From Pseudoselenomonas ruminantium (GTDB lineage Bacteria; Bacillota; Negativicutes; Selenomonadales; Selenomonadaceae), in the NCBI RefSeq assembly GCF_900104055.1, contig NZ_FNJQ01000026.1, positions 1-55,566 of the forward strand: a stretch of 55,566 bases of DNA, written 5' to 3'. Each line of letters opens with the position of its first letter. The stretch's first letter is position 1. The position numbers and the translations under genes were made by a program. The notes below the pieces were generated by a model. The model saw only the letters and a list, made by a program, of their open reading frames with translations. It ran no database searches and had not been told where the DNA came from. This document shows, piece by piece, positions 45,214-53,562 of this stretch.

Positions 45214-46500
45214 TTAAAATATATCCTTGGCCAGCACGATGGTCTCATCGCGGTTCGGACCGACGGAGACGATGCCCAGCTTGATGCCGGTCACTTCTGC
45301 CATGCGTTCGAGGTATTTTCTCGCATTTTCCGGCAGGTCTTCGTACTTGCGCACCTTACTGATATCAGTGTTCCAGCCCTCGAAGGTCTCGTAGACCGGT
45401 TCAACCTCAGCCAGCACCTTGAGGCTGGCCGGGATCTCGTTGAGGATTTCGCCCTTGTACTTGTAGGCCACGCACATCTTGATTTCCTCGAAGTTGTCGA
45501 GGATGTCGAGACGCGTAACAGCCATGTAGTCGATACCGGAAATCAGACCGGCATAACGCACTACGCAGGCATCGAGCCAGCCCGTGCGACGGGGACGCCC
45601 CGTAACGACGCCGTATTCATGGCCTTCTTCACGGATCTTCTCGCCGATAGCATTGAGCTGCTCCGTCGGGAAGGGACCTTCGCCGACGCGGGTGCAGTAA
45701 GCCTTGACGATACCTACGACCTTGTCGATCTTATTGGGAGCTACGCCAGCACCTACACCAACGCCGCCGGAAATCGGATGGGAAGCCGTAACATACGGAT
45801 AGGTACCATAGTCGATGTCGAGCATCGTAGCCTGTGCGCCTTCGAAGAGGATTTTGCGGCCTTCCTTGATTTCGTCATTCAGGAGCGCAATCGTATCGCA
45901 GACATAGGGACGCAGGCGCTCTGCATAGCTCAGGTATTCCTTGAGGATCTCATCATAGGACAGCGGCTCATGGTCGTAGAGAAGCTGGAGCTCTTTGTTC
46001 TTGATTTCGAGGTTTTCCTTGAGGCGCTTGGCGAATTCTTCCTCGTCCATCAAATCGCAGACGCGGATGCCAATGCGGTTGTCGCGGTCCATGTAGCAGG
46101 GGCCGATACCGCGTTTCGTGGTGCCGATCTTGTTGTCGCCGCGGGCTTCGTCGCCAATACCATCCATCAGACGGTGATACGGCAGCACCACATGGGCACG
46201 GTTGGAAATGCGGATGCCGGACAGGTCAACGCCTCTTTCAGCCAGACCATCCATTTCCTCGAGCATGACCATGGGATCAAAAGCCACGCCATTGCCTACG
46301 ATGCAATGGGAACCCTTGAACAGGATGCCGGACGGCATCAGGCGCAGCTTATAAGCCTCGCCGTCTACCATGACCGTATGGCCGGCGTTGCTGCCGCCCT
46401 GAAAGCGTACCACCGTATCGGCCTGCTGGGCCAGATAATCGACGATTTTCCCCTTGCCTTCATCGCCCCACTGGGTACCGGTTACTACTACTGTTGACAT
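45214..46500 (-). CDS. purA: Adenylosuccinate synthetase PurA
   Basis: A 428-residue enzyme joining IMP and aspartate with GTP to adenylosuccinate. The phosphate loop GTQWGDEGKGK lies near residue 8, with QGGSNAGHT and GTTKRGIGPCY further in and the late VTGRPRRTGWLD segment. Length is normal. It follows purB by 35 bp, so the two steps from IMP to AMP are made from one mRNA. Confidence 0.97.
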   Translation of the reverse strand: MSTVVVTGTQWGDEGKGKIVDYLAQQADTVVRFQGGSNAGHTVMVDGEAYKLRLMPSGILFKGSHCIVGNGVAFDPMVMLEEMDGLAERGVDLSGIRISNRAHVVLPYHRLMDGIGDEARGDNKIGTTKRGIGPCYMDRDNRIGIRVCDLMDEEEFAKRLKENLEIKNKELQLLYDHEPLSYDEILKEYLSYAERLRPYVCDTIALLNDEIKEGRKILFEGAQATMLDIDYGTYPYVTASHPISGGVGVGAGVAPNKIDKVVGIVKAYCTRVGEGPFPTEQLNAIGEKIREEGHEYGVVTGRPRRTGWLDACVVRYAGLISGIDYMAVTRLDILDNFEEIKMCVAYKYKGEILNEIPASLKVLAEVEPVYETFEGWNTDISKVRKYEDLPENARKYLERMAEVTGIKLGIVSVGPNRDETIVLAKDIF

Positions 46501-46535
46501 ATGTCTCTCTCCTTAATGACCTGATTCACACAAAA

Positions 46536-47828
46536 TCAAAGTCCGAAACGTTCAAAAATCATATCGACATGACGCAGGAAATACTTGTAATCGAAGCAAT
46601 CATCGATTTCTTCCTTCGTCAGGTACTTCGTGATGTCCGGATCATTTTCCACGCTCGTGCGGAAATCCTGACCTTCCATCCAGCGCTTCATGGCGTTGCG
46701 CTGCACCCACTTGTAAGCATCTTCACGCAGCACGCCCTTGCTGACAACGCTCAGCATGATGCGCTGGCTGTAGATGAGGCCGCCCGTGCGTTCCATATCG
46801 TGAAGCATCTTGTCCGGATAAACCAGCAGCTTATCGATGATGTTCGTGAGCTTGCGGGTGCAATAGTCCACGTTGATCGTGCTATCCGGCAGAATCACAC
46901 GCTCAACGGAGGAATGGGAGATATCGCGCTCATGCCAGAGCGTGATATCCTCGAGTGCTGCCACGGCGTTGCCGCGTACGAGGCGGGCCATGCCAGAGAT
47001 GCGTTCGCAGTTGATGGGGTTGCGCTTATGCGGCATAGCGGAAGAACCCTTCTGCCCCGGGGAGAAATACTCTTCGGCCTCGCGGATATCCGTGCGCTGC
47101 AGGTTGCGGACTTCCGTAGCGATTTTTTCCAGCGTGCTGGAAACGATAGCCAAAGTCGTCACGAACTCAGCATGGCGGTCACGCTGGATAACCTGCGTTG
47201 CCAGCGGCACTGGCGTAAGATTCAGTTTTTTGGCTACACGCTGCTCGATTTCCGGATCGATGTTGGAATACGTGCCCACAGCACCGGAAAGCTTGCAGAC
47301 CGAAACGCTCTTCTTGGCATGCTCGACGCGGTCGATATCGCGTTCGATCTCTGCGCTCCAGAGAGCCATCTTGAGACCAAATGTCATGGGCTCAGCATGG
47401 ATGCCATGCGTACGGCCAATGCAGGGCGTATGTTTGAATTCCACGGCGCGGCGGCGCAGGACCTCACGGAACTTGCGCAGGTCATCGAGGATGATATCCG
47501 CAGCATCCCGCATCATCATGCAGTAAGCGGTGTCCTTCACGTCGCTCGACGTCAGGCCCTTATGCACATACTTGGAATCTTCACCAACATTTTCGGCAAC
47601 GTTGGTCAGGAAGGCAATGATGTCATGATGCGTCACGGATTCGATCTCCAGGATGCGCTTCACATCGAATTTTGCCTTGGCACGAATGTTCTTCGCAGCC
47701 TCGACGGGAATCTCGCCCAGCTCTGCCATAACGTCGCAGGCAGCCAGCTCAACATTCAGGATCTGCTGCCATTCGTTCTCGATAGACCAAAGATGGCCCA
47801 TCTCCGGGTTGGTGTAGCGTTCAATCAT
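46536..47828 (-). CDS. purB: Adenylosuccinate lyase PurB
   Basis: A 430-residue fumarase/aspartase-superfamily lyase that cleaves adenylosuccinate and SAICAR. The signature GSSAMPHKRNP is present near residue 260, with TSSDVKDTA near 86 and GRTHG near 140. The ATG at 47828 after GAGGAGG is used; the frame stays open up to 47936 through the mRNA leader, which explains the longer ORF. First gene of purB-purA. Confidence 0.97.
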   Translation of the reverse strand: MIERYTNPEMGHLWSIENEWQQILNVELAACDVMAELGEIPVEAAKNIRAKAKFDVKRILEIESVTHHDIIAFLTNVAENVGEDSKYVHKGLTSSDVKDTAYCMMMRDAADIILDDLRKFREVLRRRAVEFKHTPCIGRTHGIHAEPMTFGLKMALWSAEIERDIDRVEHAKKSVSVCKLSGAVGTYSNIDPEIEQRVAKKLNLTPVPLATQVIQRDRHAEFVTTLAIVSSTLEKIATEVRNLQRTDIREAEEYFSPGQKGSSAMPHKRNPINCERISGMARLVRGNAVAALEDITLWHERDISHSSVERVILPDSTINVDYCTRKLTNIIDKLLVYPDKMLHDMERTGGLIYSQRIMLSVVSKGVLREDAYKWVQRNAMKRWMEGQDFRTSVENDPDITKYLTKEEIDDCFDYKYFLRHVDMIFERFGL

Positions 47829-47892
47829 TAGTGAATTCCTCCTCAGGATTCTTGCGGCATCTCTGCACCGCGGAAGTGAAAACACGAAAATA

Positions 47893-47945
47893 AAACTCAA
47901 ATTGACTGCCCCGCCACCTGCGGACCTCAGCCTCATTTTGAGTTT
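47893..47945 (-). promoter_or_regulatory. Structured leader / possible attenuator of purB
   Basis: Minus strand: AAACTCAAA, a GC-rich core with CCGC/GCGG, then TTTGAGTTT followed by a T-rich run (TTTTATTTT overlapping the arm). It begins about 22 nt after the predicted start of transcription. The form suits transcription attenuation of purBA. It matches no riboswitch class I know. Confidence 0.45.
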
Positions 47946-47973
47946 GGAGAAAGTTCTTTAGTTTCCCTTTCTT

Positions 47974-48002
47974 ATGATAGCAAAAGCAGGGACAAGTGTC
48001 AA
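47974..48002 (-). promoter_or_regulatory. Promoter of the purB-purA operon
   Basis: Minus strand: perfect TTGACA, 17-bp spacer, TATCAT. The predicted leader is about 140 nt. Confidence 0.82.
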
Positions 48003-48021
48003 TAAAGGGACGATTAGTTTA

Positions 48022-48059
48022 CAAAAAAATAACCAGCCAAGCAATATCTGACTGGTTAT
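48022..48059 (-). terminator. Terminator after the methyltransferase gene
   Basis: Minus strand: ATAACCAGTC/GGCTGGTTAT, ten pairs with one G-U, followed by seven T residues. It lies between the methyltransferase gene and the purB promoter. Confidence 0.85.
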
Positions 48060-48066
48060 CTGTAAA

Positions 48067-48873
48067 TCACAAAAACCGACGCACTTCGTCCGCATGATAA
48101 CAGCTTTCTTCAACAAAATCCTGCAGATACTCTGGGAAGATGCCTTCCATTTCGCAAAGCCGCCGTAATCGCATGATGTTTTCCTGCCTCTCTACGTCAT
48201 ATTCGATGCGATGCAGGATGCGGGCCAGTTCCTTGCGCACCCCCGGACTGTATAACCCCTTGAGATTGGCGACTTTGGCCGTGCTCACGGCGGCCCGGAA
48301 CAGGTAGCGGCTGATGGAAAGTTCATGGTTGATATTGGCATAGCCTTTTGCCTCCCAGTCAAGCGCCCTGCTTTCATCCTCGTCTTTTTCCGCGGGGATG
48401 AAGTCGATTTCCTTGAACAGGGTATCATCGAGCAGTCGCACCATCTCGCTTTTGGCATAGAGGTGTTTTTCCCGCACGGGAAACTCCCCGGCCTGCAGGG
48501 ACGCCAGTACGCCATGGTAGCGTACATTGAGGAAATCCCCGTAGAAGACGCCGGTGTCCGTAAGCTTGCGGCTGATGTCCATCAAAGTATCATAGGGCTC
48601 ATAGGCCAGTGTCAGCAGGTTTTCCGCCAGAACCGCATCGAAGCTGCCATTGGGGAACGGCAGTCTTTCCCGACGGATATCCATAAAATGCCACGCAATA
48701 TCCAGCCCCGCAAAATCAGACAACCTTGCGGCTTCCTCGATTTCTGTGAACACCGTCAAACGGGCATTCGGATAAAGGGCGGCAATCTTTTCCACATAGG
48801 GCAGGCTTTCAATGATCAACCAGCGCAATGGCGCCGGCCCGCCGCTCAGGAAGCACGTCAGATCCTGCTTCAT
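48067..48873 (-). CDS. Class I SAM-dependent methyltransferase-like protein
   Basis: A 268-residue protein. The middle has a Rossmann-type methyltransferase pattern: MDIRRERLPFPNGSFDAVLAENLL, then a DISRKLTDTGVFYGDFLN strand, as in Methyltransf_11 proteins. The glycine-rich SAM loop near the start is weak. The ATG at 48873 overlaps the stop of the preceding glycosyltransferase gene as ATGA, so the two proteins should act together, perhaps modifying a glycan or glycoprotein. Confidence 0.72.
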   Translation of the reverse strand: MKQDLTCFLSGGPAPLRWLIIESLPYVEKIAALYPNARLTVFTEIEEAARLSDFAGLDIAWHFMDIRRERLPFPNGSFDAVLAENLLTLAYEPYDTLMDISRKLTDTGVFYGDFLNVRYHGVLASLQAGEFPVREKHLYAKSEMVRLLDDTLFKEIDFIPAEKDEDESRALDWEAKGYANINHELSISRYLFRAAVSTAKVANLKGLYSPGVRKELARILHRIEYDVERQENIMRLRRLCEMEGIFPEYLQDFVEESCYHADEVRRFL

Positions 48874-50315
48874 AGGGCAAAATCCCCCTTCCGTCCCCAT
48901 AAATCAACGCACCCCCGCCAAAAGGCAGCAGCATATCGCTGCCGGTCGCACAGGGGGCTATGCTCGATTTCCCAGCGCAGATTTTCCTGTGTGGCGGCCA
49001 GGAATGACCAGTCAGCTGCCAGCTGCAATGCTGTCTTCACATAGTCACGCGATGACTCGGCAATCCATTCCCCATAGCCGGCCGCCGTGAGCAGGCTGGC
49101 CCCAAAGCGGGCACTATGATGATCCCCCCGCAAGGTCACCACAGGCACGCCCATATAGAGAGCCGTCGCCGTCATCGCACCGCCATTATAAGGAAAGGTA
49201 TCCAGCATGATATCGATTTCCTGATAGGCTTCCAGATATTGATCCGTGCCGATCCGTACCTCCACCCGCTCCATGGGCAGGCCGGCTTTTTCCAGCCGCT
49301 TTTCCAGGGCCTGCCGCCGTTCCGGCAGCCGCGTGGTGTCCTGATAGACGAAACGGGCCTCACTCTGGATTTCGAGGATTTCCCGCCAAAGGGCCAGCAC
49401 CTCAGGATTGAGCTTCATGCCATTCTGGAAAGCGCCGAAAGTCAAAGACTGCTTCTGCCGGGGCTGCCGCCGGACCTTGGCCATCGCAGGACTGGGCGTA
49501 AAGCAAAAGGCCTGCGGCAGATACAGGAGTTCCTCACTGAAAAATGAGCAGTCCTCCTCGGACGGATCAAGGATGGCATCCGTAAGCAGCCCATCCACGG
49601 CTGCCAGTCCCGTGGTATCAAAATAGCCGATGGCGCTGAGCTGTACTGGCGCAGGCTTTTTCGCCAGCACCATCAGCGTCAGTCCGCCCGCCGTATGGCC
49701 GCAGAGATCTATCAATATATCAATCTCATCCCAGCGGATGGCCTCAGCCATTTCCTGCAGGTTCTTCCCGGCCAGACAGCGGTAGATCAGGCCACTGCCC
49801 TGCAGGCGATGGGTAAAGGCATCTTCCTCATCCTCGAGCGCATAGAGATAGGTATCGGCATAACGCACATCCAGCCCCGTCACCAGCGCTTCATAGAACC
49901 GAGCCGCCGCACTGTCGCAGAAGTCGCCAGCAATAAAACCGATACGCAGGCGGCTATGGGGCACGATCTGCCGCGGCGGCAGGCTTTCCTCATCGCGGTA
50001 AAGCTGCTGATAGAATTTATGCTGCTGCCAAAGATCCGCCGCATTGAGTCCCGGCAGATAGTGCAGCGCAAAGAGATAATTGGAATAATGCTGCCGCTGG
50101 CTGCGCAGGAAGCGGTCGCACTGCGCCGCATTGCTGTAAGCCGCCGCCGCCCCTTCCGCATCGGCCAGGTCATGGAACACAGCCCCATAGAGTTCATGGA
50201 GCCGCCATTCCTCTTCCGCGGGCACGCTGCCCCGCAAGCCATCCAGCCTTGACCGGGCTGCCTGCGTCCTGCCCCGTTGCAAAAACTCGATGATTTCCTG
50301 CCACTGTGCCTCCAT
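48870..50315 (-). CDS. GT41-type (O-GlcNAc transferase/SPINDLY-like) glycosyltransferase
   Basis: A 481-residue protein. An N-terminal helical part of about 120 residues, possibly degenerate TPR repeats, precedes an OGT catalytic domain: RIGFIAGDF, IDLCGHTAGG, LSAIGYFDTTG, TFGAFQNGMKLNPEVL and DIMLDTFPYNGGAMTATALYMGVPVVT. Such enzymes attach a sugar to Ser or Thr of proteins; bacterial forms often act on flagellins or adhesins. It is coupled to the methyltransferase gene. No flagellar genes are in the window. Confidence 0.9.
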   Translation of the reverse strand: MEAQWQEIIEFLQRGRTQAARSRLDGLRGSVPAEEEWRLHELYGAVFHDLADAEGAAAAYSNAAQCDRFLRSQRQHYSNYLFALHYLPGLNAADLWQQHKFYQQLYRDEESLPPRQIVPHSRLRIGFIAGDFCDSAAARFYEALVTGLDVRYADTYLYALEDEEDAFTHRLQGSGLIYRCLAGKNLQEMAEAIRWDEIDILIDLCGHTAGGLTLMVLAKKPAPVQLSAIGYFDTTGLAAVDGLLTDAILDPSEEDCSFFSEELLYLPQAFCFTPSPAMAKVRRQPRQKQSLTFGAFQNGMKLNPEVLALWREILEIQSEARFVYQDTTRLPERRQALEKRLEKAGLPMERVEVRIGTDQYLEAYQEIDIMLDTFPYNGGAMTATALYMGVPVVTLRGDHHSARFGASLLTAAGYGEWIAESSRDYVKTALQLAADWSFLAATQENLRWEIEHSPLCDRQRYAAAFWRGCVDLWGRKGDFAL

Positions 50316-50344
50316 GCCCTCACCTCATTTCCTCAGACCTTCCC

Positions 50345-51316
50345 TCAAGCCTTGAGACGAAAATACGCGATTTCCGGTGGGCAGCCAATGCGGAAAGGCA
50401 GCCAGCTTCCATTGCCGCAATGCACATAGCCAAGGCTGCTGCCAATCTTCACCAGACCACGGTTGTATTTGTACATGGGCAGGATGGCATAGCCAAAGAA
50501 GCCAAACTGCCCGCCATGGGTATGACCAGTCAGGATCAAGGGAATTCCCTTTTCCGCCCCGTTGTCGATAAACTCCGGATGATGTGCCAGCAGTATCGTA
50601 TTGCCCAGTTCCGCCTCAGGGATATTCTTTATAGCTTTCTGTGTCAAAGCCGCCTTTTCCTGCAAAAAACTTTCGTCATCCCGGGCAAAGGAAAATTCTG
50701 CCCCGGCCAGCCAAAGGTCCGTACCAGCCACCTTCTCGGCCCGCCCGACCAATGTATGGACGCGGGTGCCCTGCAGGAGCTTTGCCGTACGTCCCCAGTT
50801 GCGATAGTGCTCATGATTGCCAATGCAGAAGTAGATTCCCTTGGGAAACAGTCCGGTTGCCTCATCAAGGATCTGCACCGCCTGCGGGTTCAACGCCACA
50901 TCATCAAAGAGGTCGCCGGTGACCACCAGAATATCCGGTTCATCCGCCGCCACCAGCTGCAAAAGCCGGCGCAAATCCTCCGGCGAAAAGAACCTCCCCA
51001 GATGCACATCGCTGATCTGAGCCACGCAAAGCCCTGCCCCTGCCGGCAGCGTGACATCATAATAACGTTTCACCTGCTGCTTGCGCTCATACCCATAGGC
51101 ATAGCTGCTCCCGGCTGCCATCACGGCCGGATAGAGTGCCGCCCCCTTCAGGAAGCGGCGCTTGTCCCGGTCCACCGGAATCCGCCGGTATATATAGCAG
51201 ACCAGCCCCGCCGGCACGAATATAAATACAAGCGCCATAAAAGAAAAAACTAATGCCCAAAACAAAAAAATTCCCCCAAACGAAAAAAAGAGAACCGGCC
51301 AGGCCGATTCCGACAT
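50345..51316 (-). CDS. Membrane-anchored metallophosphoesterase (YkuE/YaeI-like)
   Basis: A protein of up to 323 residues. The first 40 residues hold one or two membrane helices; a basic twin-lysine/arginine stretch follows. The calcineurin-like metal site is complete: ISDVHLG, VVTGDLFDD, IGNHEHY, LAHHPE and LTGHTHGGQFG. Family members act on phospholipid or UDP-lipid phosphates at the envelope. The ATG at 51316 lacks a clear ribosome site; a TTG at 51265 with GGGGGA six bases before it is an alternative start. Confidence 0.88.
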   Translation of the reverse strand: MSESAWPVLFFSFGGIFLFWALVFSFMALVFIFVPAGLVCYIYRRIPVDRDKRRFLKGAALYPAVMAAGSSYAYGYERKQQVKRYYDVTLPAGAGLCVAQISDVHLGRFFSPEDLRRLLQLVAADEPDILVVTGDLFDDVALNPQAVQILDEATGLFPKGIYFCIGNHEHYRNWGRTAKLLQGTRVHTLVGRAEKVAGTDLWLAGAEFSFARDDESFLQEKAALTQKAIKNIPEAELGNTILLAHHPEFIDNGAEKGIPLILTGHTHGGQFGFFGYAILPMYKYNRGLVKIGSSLGYVHCGNGSWLPFRIGCPPEIAYFRLKA

Positions 51317-51367
51317 ACATAATTATGAGAGCACAATAAAATTGTCAACGTAAAAATTATGATTACA

Positions 51368-51607
51368 TTATGCTAAGCCGCGCAGGTGAGCATTCTCCGC
51401 CTGTCTTTCCCTGTAATACCAGCGGATAGAATTGCCAATGGCGCAACGAATAGCATCCAGCTCCCCAGCCAGTGCCAGTTTACGCAATTTCGCCACATCG
51501 AAGCCATTGACTGACAAGTAACTTGCAGAAAGGAAACCTCCTCGTTTTAATTGTTTGCGAAAAATCGCGCTGTCACGACGGTCCATCTCTATGTTCTTGA
51601 TAGCCAT
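51368..51607 (-). CDS. Small protein with excisionase/MerR-like helix-turn-helix, tentative
   Basis: A 79-residue basic protein. The stretch LSVNGFDVAKLRKLALAGEL-DAIRC resembles the helix-turn-helix of MerR-like or excisionase proteins, where a GEL/GKL turn follows the recognition helix. The ATG at 51607 lies eight bases after GGGGGG; the frame upstream is not supported. It is transcribed away from the hydrogenase operon, from a promoter with TATACA-17-TATAAT at 51669-51697. It could regulate the hydrogenase, or be a relic of a mobile element. Confidence 0.55.
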   Translation of the reverse strand: MAIKNIEMDRRDSAIFRKQLKRGGFLSASYLSVNGFDVAKLRKLALAGELDAIRCAIGNSIRWYYRERQAENAHLRGLA

Positions 51608-51668
51608 ATAAACAACCCCCCATAATCCCCTATGAAGTATATTTACATGCTCTCTGCGTTGCATCTAT

Positions 51669-51697
51669 ATTATAACATATTTATGTAAACCTGTATA
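51669..51697 (-). promoter_or_regulatory. Promoter of the small HTH-like gene
   Basis: Minus strand: TATACA, 17-bp spacer, perfect TATAAT. ACAGGT is repeated at its upstream end (ACAGGTATACAGGT), a possible operator. Confidence 0.6.
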
Positions 51698-51724
51698 CCT
51701 GTTTTGTTTCTTTTTTCACAATTC

Positions 51725-51753
51725 TTGTAAGTGTGGTGAATTTTTGTTATTAT
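51725..51753 (+). promoter_or_regulatory. Promoter of the hydrogenase operon
   Basis: TTGTAA, 17-bp spacer, TATTAT, 38 bp before the first gene; TTAGGAGG follows before the ATG at 51792. Confidence 0.6.
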
Positions 51754-51791
51754 TACTTTGATGTGATTATTATTTATTAGGAGGTCTTTCG

Positions 51792-52298
51792 ATGCTAACA
51801 GCACAAACTAAAGAGTATCCACTGTCAGCGGAGCTACAGGCTAAAATCGATTTAGTCCTGGAATCTCACGATAACGATCCCACGCAGATTGTGGGCATAC
51901 TGCTGGAAGTGCAGGATTTGAACGAACGTCATTATGTGCCGGAACCGACCGCATATTATCTGGCCGACCGGCTGGGCATCCCCGTAACCAATGTATTCGA
52001 CTGCCTGAGTTTTTACAGTGAGCTGTCAGCAACGCCCCGGGCCAAATACCCGATCCAGGTCTGCTCCTCACCAGCCTGCCGGGTAAACCGCATCGATACG
52101 GAAAGACTCCTGTCCACGCTGCAGGACCTGCTCGACATCAAGATTGGTGAAATCACCTACGATGGCCGCTTCACCCTGGAGCGCACCACCTGCTACGGCG
52201 CCTGTGACCGTGCGCCTTCCGTGCGCATCAACGGCCATGTCTACGACCATCTGGACAGCACCGAGAAGATCGAAGCCCTGCTGCGGTCGCTGAAGTGA
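51792..52298 (+). CDS. hydC: NuoE-like [2Fe-2S] subunit of an [FeFe]-hydrogenase (HydC/HndA)
   Basis: A 168-residue thioredoxin-like ferredoxin. The [2Fe-2S] ligands are C91, C96, C134 and C138 (VCSSPAC and TTCYGAC). A helical N-terminal domain precedes it, as in NuoE. In soluble hydrogenases this subunit stabilises the flavin subunit. First gene of the operon; the next begins 13 bp later. Confidence 0.92.
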   Translation: MLTAQTKEYPLSAELQAKIDLVLESHDNDPTQIVGILLEVQDLNERHYVPEPTAYYLADRLGIPVTNVFDCLSFYSELSATPRAKYPIQVCSSPACRVNRIDTERLLSTLQDLLDIKIGEITYDGRFTLERTTCYGACDRAPSVRINGHVYDHLDSTEKIEALLRSLK

Positions 52299-52311
52299 GG
52301 AGGCTGAATGT

Positions 52312-53562
52312 ATGAGCACACAAGTAAGATTCCTGACCAAGAACTTCGGCGCCTATGACACGAGCTCCATCGGCGCCTATATGAATATCGGCGGCTTCAA
52401 GGCCCTGCGCAAGGCCGTCACCATGGATCCCGAGGATATCTGCACCATGCTATCGGACGCCAAGATCCGCGGCCGCGGCGGCGCTGAATACCCCTTAGGG
52501 CGCAAATGGAGCCAGGCCCGCGCCGTGAAGGGCGAGAACAAGGTGATCATCTGCAACGCGGACGAAGGAGAGACCACCACGTTCAAAGACCGGGAACTCA
52601 TCAAGAACGATCCCTTCAATCTCATTGAAGCCATGATTATCGCCGGTTTCGTCTGCGGCGCCACCGATGGCTACATCTATATGCGGGCCGAATATGCCTG
52701 CTACCGCCCGCTTCTGCTCAACGCCATCCGCCAGGCCAAGAACTATGGCTTCTTAGGCGAAAATATCCTCGGCAAGGGCTTTGACTTCAATATCCACCTC
52801 TATTCCGGCGGCGGCGCCTATGTCTGCGGCGAAGGCACGGCGCTCATCCGCTCCATCGAGGGCAAGGCCGGCCGGCCCCGCATGAAACCGCCCTTCATCA
52901 AGGTCAGCGGCGTCTTTGCCCGCCCCACCTGCCTGAACAACGTGGAAAGCCTTTCGCTCGTTCCCCATCTGCTGCTCGACCAGGACACCTATATGAACTG
53001 CGGCATTGGCGAATCCATCGGCACGAAACTCGTGAGCGTGGCCGGCAATGTCAACAATCCCGGCGTCTTCGAGATTCCCTTCGGCACCACCGTCCGGGAT
53101 ATCATCTACAACCTCGCCGGCGGCATCCAGCATGACCGCGAGATCCAGCTGATCCAGTTCGGCGGCGCTTCGGGCAAAGTTTCCGATGCCAGCATTCTGG
53201 ACACGCCCTACACCTACGATGACTTGCGTGCAGCTGGCGTCATGGTCGGTTCTGGCGGCATGCTGGTCATCGACAAACGCACGAGCGTTCTGGACTTCCT
53301 GCGCATGAATCAGGAATTCTTCTCGGAAGAGAGCTGCGGCCAGTGCACGCCCTGCCGCGAAGGCAACCTCCACATCAAGATTATTCTGGACAAGCTGGCC
53401 AAGGGAGAAGCCACGGAGCAGGACATCAAGACCATGAGCACCATCGCCAAGGTCATGAGCATGTCGTCCCTCTGCGGTCTGGGTGAAACGGCTCAGAACA
53501 CCCTGCAATCAGCCATGAAGAAATTCCCGGAAGTATTTGCCATCGGAGGTACCAAAGCATGA
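52312..53562 (+). CDS. hydB: NuoF-like flavin/[4Fe-4S] subunit of an [FeFe]-hydrogenase (HydB/HndC)
   Basis: A 416-residue FMN and NAD(P)(H)-binding protein. The pocket motif reads GRGGAEYPLGRKW (54-66) where NuoF usually has GAGFPTGLKW, and CGEGT (172-176) where NuoF has CGEET. The [4Fe-4S] ligands are C342, C345, C348 and C388. It lacks both the N-terminal thioredoxin-like domain and the C-terminal two-cluster ferredoxin domain found in long bifurcating HydB proteins. These changes may alter pyridine nucleotide choice and electron routing. Its stop overlaps hydA by 4 bp. Confidence 0.9.
   Translation: MSTQVRFLTKNFGAYDTSSIGAYMNIGGFKALRKAVTMDPEDICTMLSDAKIRGRGGAEYPLGRKWSQARAVKGENKVIICNADEGETTTFKDRELIKNDPFNLIEAMIIAGFVCGATDGYIYMRAEYACYRPLLLNAIRQAKNYGFLGENILGKGFDFNIHLYSGGGAYVCGEGTALIRSIEGKAGRPRMKPPFIKVSGVFARPTCLNNVESLSLVPHLLLDQDTYMNCGIGESIGTKLVSVAGNVNNPGVFEIPFGTTVRDIIYNLAGGIQHDREIQLIQFGGASGKVSDASILDTPYTYDDLRAAGVMVGSGGMLVIDKRTSVLDFLRMNQEFFSEESCGQCTPCREGNLHIKIILDKLAKGEATEQDIKTMSTIAKVMSMSSLCGLGETAQNTLQSAMKKFPEVFAIGGTKA

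Noticed and set aside
45076-47831. Two long plus-strand frames across the purine genes
   Set aside because: They are shadows of purA and purB.
47893-47945. A known riboswitch upstream of purB
   Set aside because: The conserved cores of purine, ZTP, THF and guanidine riboswitches could not be found; only a simple stem and T run are visible.
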